64,000 nucleotides of DNA, taken from contig CM034533.1 in NCBI GenBank assembly GCA_020002185.1, positions 48,706,346 through 48,770,345 of the forward strand, given 5' to 3'. The stretch comes from Paraescarpia echinospica (lineage: Eukaryota > Annelida > Polychaeta > Sabellida > Siboglinidae). Numbering within the stretch: the first letter of the stretch is position 1; every line of letters starts with the position of its first letter. The notes beneath the pieces were generated by a model. That model made no database searches. It was not told the DNA's origin and worked only from the letters and a program-made list of their open reading frames with translations. A program made the position numbers and the translations under genes. Below, piece after piece: positions 61,396 to 64,000 of this stretch.

Positions 61396-63130
61396 TCCCG
61401 GTGTACTGGTCTGGAAGGAGCTGTAGCGACCGTTACTCCACCGACCTATTTGCCCCCTACGTTGCTGAACAGGATCGTACATCTGCGTGTGACTACTGTC
61501 CACAGGCACATTAGTTAGTATCAGCTAGTTCACATATCTTTTGTTGAGAAAATACCTGTAATGCAGCGGGAGAAAATAGGAGATGAGTACCGACGGTACA
61601 TGGCATGCATAAGGTATTACCTAGTCACCAAAAAGCACTCGGTGTGTGAAAAGCGAATGCGCAATGCTGTCTTGAAAGCTACGCAGCATGGCAAATATCA
61701 ATCAAGTAGACGGTGAGTAGACAGTCCACTGTCCAGCCCCAGGCTAATAGTCTGTAGCCTAGCGTATAGTATACTATGCCATAAGCCAGTCTATTAATAT
61801 GGGTCTCTTAAATGAATAGGGGCCTAATTTTTTTACAGAAGTATAACTATGAAACGATGGCTGGACGCAATGACGTGGCTATTAACACAGTTGCTCTGCA
61901 GGCCCACCATTTATTACCTAGAATGGTTATTATTCTTATCTTTCTGTGGGTTGTACCTCTTGATTTCCTGAACCATAAATACATATTCCTTTGACAAAAC
62001 AGACACGCATGACAGACATTACAGGTTGGTGGTTACTTTTTGACAAATATTAATAAAAATTGCACTCAACCCAAGATGTCAAATGGCTTCAGTCTTATAT
62101 GACCAAATGTACTGCTAGTTTGTCACTACTTTGTGTCACATAAAATTTACATTCCATGCCCATGGGAGCCAAACCTTAATACACTGGCCCCCACGATAAG
62201 TGCTACTTGAAATTGGTTAATTGTGAATTATATTTTGTGAATATTCTTTCAGCTGAAATAATAATAATAATCTTTATTGATACATAATGTTAAGTATATC
62301 ACAGATGTAGCAGTAATATGAAACATGTATCCATTACGTATCAAATGGAACGAAGCAACACATTGCTTGTGTTCCTTATTCATGTCATATATGCAATGAA
62401 ATCTATGATTCGTGTAAAAAAAAAAAAAAAAAAACATCTTCATAATAAACTAACAATTTATTAAATTAAAATTATTAACGCTATTAAACAATCGTTTTAC
62501 CTAAAAATGTATAGGCCTAGCCTAGGGGCCTACCACTAAAATGTACACCAACCTAAATACCAATGTATTTGACCATATATAGTGCAATTAATTAATGAAA
62601 TAGATTAATAAATCATGGACAATCACTCGCTATTAGTATTGCATTTAGCACAGGTACTTACATTGTTATTGTCACACTGTACTGTATTTGTGTATGAATA
62701 AAGTGATATTTCCTTTCTCAGAAGTAGACACGGTGACACATAAGCTTATTGACAGTGTGTGGGAATACTGTTACATGACAGTAAGGAATTTACTAATTAA
62801 TTGTATCATACTGACTTGGTACACTTTGTAGTGCTAAATTGTATCAAGTGAATTATGACATTCTCTGCATAGTTTGCTCAGGCCCTTATCACTAGAATTT
62901 AGACCCCTACCGCCCTAGACTATGGCAGTGCAGCATCAGGTAACTTGTGTTGGTAATTTCATCCATCATTTATGTAGTAAGCTTTACTGATAATTGTAAC
63001 AAGTGAACAGTACTATTTTGCAGCATCTGCACATTTTTTAAATGGCCTTTATTAAGTTGTCTGTTTTTAGTTGAAACAGTGGTTTCCTTTTTAACATTGT
63101 TTATTTTAAATTAAGAGTACACCTGTAGAT
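61396..63130. other. gene-free AT-rich DNA
   Basis: No gene is recognised. An aataataataatctttattg word near 62258 and a long A run at 62417-62434 are the only notable simple sequences. Confidence 0.4.
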
Positions 63131-63469
63131 GCTAATGTCTCGGTATCTGTTGGTGGTTCAAATCCGCCAGGTAAATGCACAAACCTTTGTGCACAATTAC
63201 CCCTGGCCTGGGCTTATTGACCGATACATTGCATCTGCGAGTATGATTATGTTGATATTTAATTAAAATGACTTTCAATGATGCAACAGTTGAAGCATCA
63301 GATATAGTCCATTGAAAAAAGATCCAAACAACTGATTTACACCATACCTTCATTGTCCACCTAACAAGATTGCCACACAGAGAATTAACTCTAGATGGCA
63401 GGTGGACAAGGAAGCCTTTTGGCTTATTGAGAGCCCAACCCTTCTGCATCCTGCACTTCTGAGGTGTGT

Positions 63470-63902
63470 CGATTGTATGTTTACACATATTCACGCAGCA
63501 AACACCCACACAATCAGCAGATAATCTATTCTATTCATTTACAGTCCTTTGTGAAAAGTAGAACATTCTTATACCTAATCTACACTCCTCCTTTACTAAT
63601 ATAACTTCATGTCCTCTAATACTTCTATCCTTCCTAACTGAGAAAAAAGTATTTCTATCAATATTTTCATAACCATTCAATATTTTAAACACTTCTGACT
63701 CATCTCCTCTCAATCTCCTGGACTCTAGAGTTGTTAAACCATCTTCTTTTAGGTGTATTTCGTAACTAAGATCCCTCAGTTTTTGTATCATTTTAATCGC
63801 TCTCCTCTGTACTCTTTGTAGCATATCTATGTCCTTCTTGCGATATGGCCTCCACGTTTGTATACAATATTCTAATTGAGGCCTAACTACTGTTTTGTAC
63901 AA
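63470..63902 (-). pseudogene. C-terminal part of a CR1-like non-LTR reverse transcriptase
   Basis: The frame reads YKTVVRPQLEYCIQTWRPY, DIDMLQRVQRRAIKMI, LGLTTLE-like DGLTTLESRRLRGD, EVFKILNG and FSQRTVNE. This is the typical 3' end of the CR1/Jockey ORF2 thumb and C-terminal region. A TAG at 63531-63533 interrupts it at a conserved position; the same frame continues with NRLSADCV and fades by about 63470. The polymerase core would lie beyond the right edge, but an upstream TGA and an A run at about 63910 suggest truncation there. Confidence 0.85.
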
Positions 63903-64000
63903 TTTATCTTTTTTTTTTCTTATACACTATATTTCACCTAATTAATCCAAGGATTTTATGTATCTTTGTAGCTGCAATTCCACACTACTTAAAAACCTTC

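Noticed and set aside
63132..63509. Separate 125-codon minus-strand gene
   Set aside because: It is the in-frame continuation of the CR1-like frame after its TAG; only the first part resembles the element and the rest is probably non-coding.

Overview
The window is animal genomic DNA: U2-type introns, AATAAA poly(A) signals, host genes matching animal families, and Polinton, BEL/Pao and CR1-like elements. Host sequence is AT-rich and full of tandem repeats. An invertebrate is likely, but the phylum cannot be fixed from the sequence alone.

Left flank (1-3830): a same-strand cluster of CTCF-like motifs (301-818), a 50-bp tandem repeat (936-1250), and the last exon of an alpha-galactosidase / alpha-N-acetylgalactosaminidase-type GH27 gene (1993-2259) with a poly(A) signal at 2774.

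Polinton/Maverick (about 3831-21500): a GC-rich virus-like element with terminal inverted repeats of roughly 340-360 bp. Rightward genes are packaging ATPase, two conserved small virion-type proteins, integrase with chromodomain, membrane protein, minor capsid, pX-like core protein, major capsid and adenain-like protease. Leftward genes are protein-primed family-B DNA polymerase, an orphan Cys-containing protein, and a protein resembling the C-terminal zinc/OB domain of RPA70. At the right end a TATA- and CRE-bearing divergent promoter drives an intron-containing proline-rich gene with a ladder of alternative 3' splice sites. Further right lie about 190-bp repeats and a perfect eight-unit heat-shock element. 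Integrase, major capsid (which also lacks its start codon), polymerase (twice) and the spliced gene carry single in-frame stops. I found no frameshift in the large genes. The element is therefore probably a recently inactivated, formerly complete virus-like element.

Middle (21500-35800): short inverted motifs matching the Polinton end, AT-rich repeats, a 51-bp-arm palindrome, and a satellite of seven roughly 1-kb units, each carrying an (AG)n tract, with higher-order structure.

DUOXA (35911-41780, minus): an eight-exon dual oxidase maturation factor gene reconstructed with all exon phases in register (377 aa). Two tandem repeats grew from its own exon ends: one copies the stop codon, the other copies a 5' splice site.

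Right part (41800-64000): a 1.6-kb direct segmental duplication, which has a third, inverted relative in a DUOXA intron; a tRNA-like relic; a 5'-truncated BEL/Pao pol with an intact 1003-codon frame and probable 3' LTR; a 58-bp tandem repeat; three blocks of a 57-bp minisatellite separated by near-identical 0.8-kb spacers; and the C-terminal part of a CR1-like reverse transcriptase at the right edge. I recognise no other host gene here, and no DUOX next to DUOXA.
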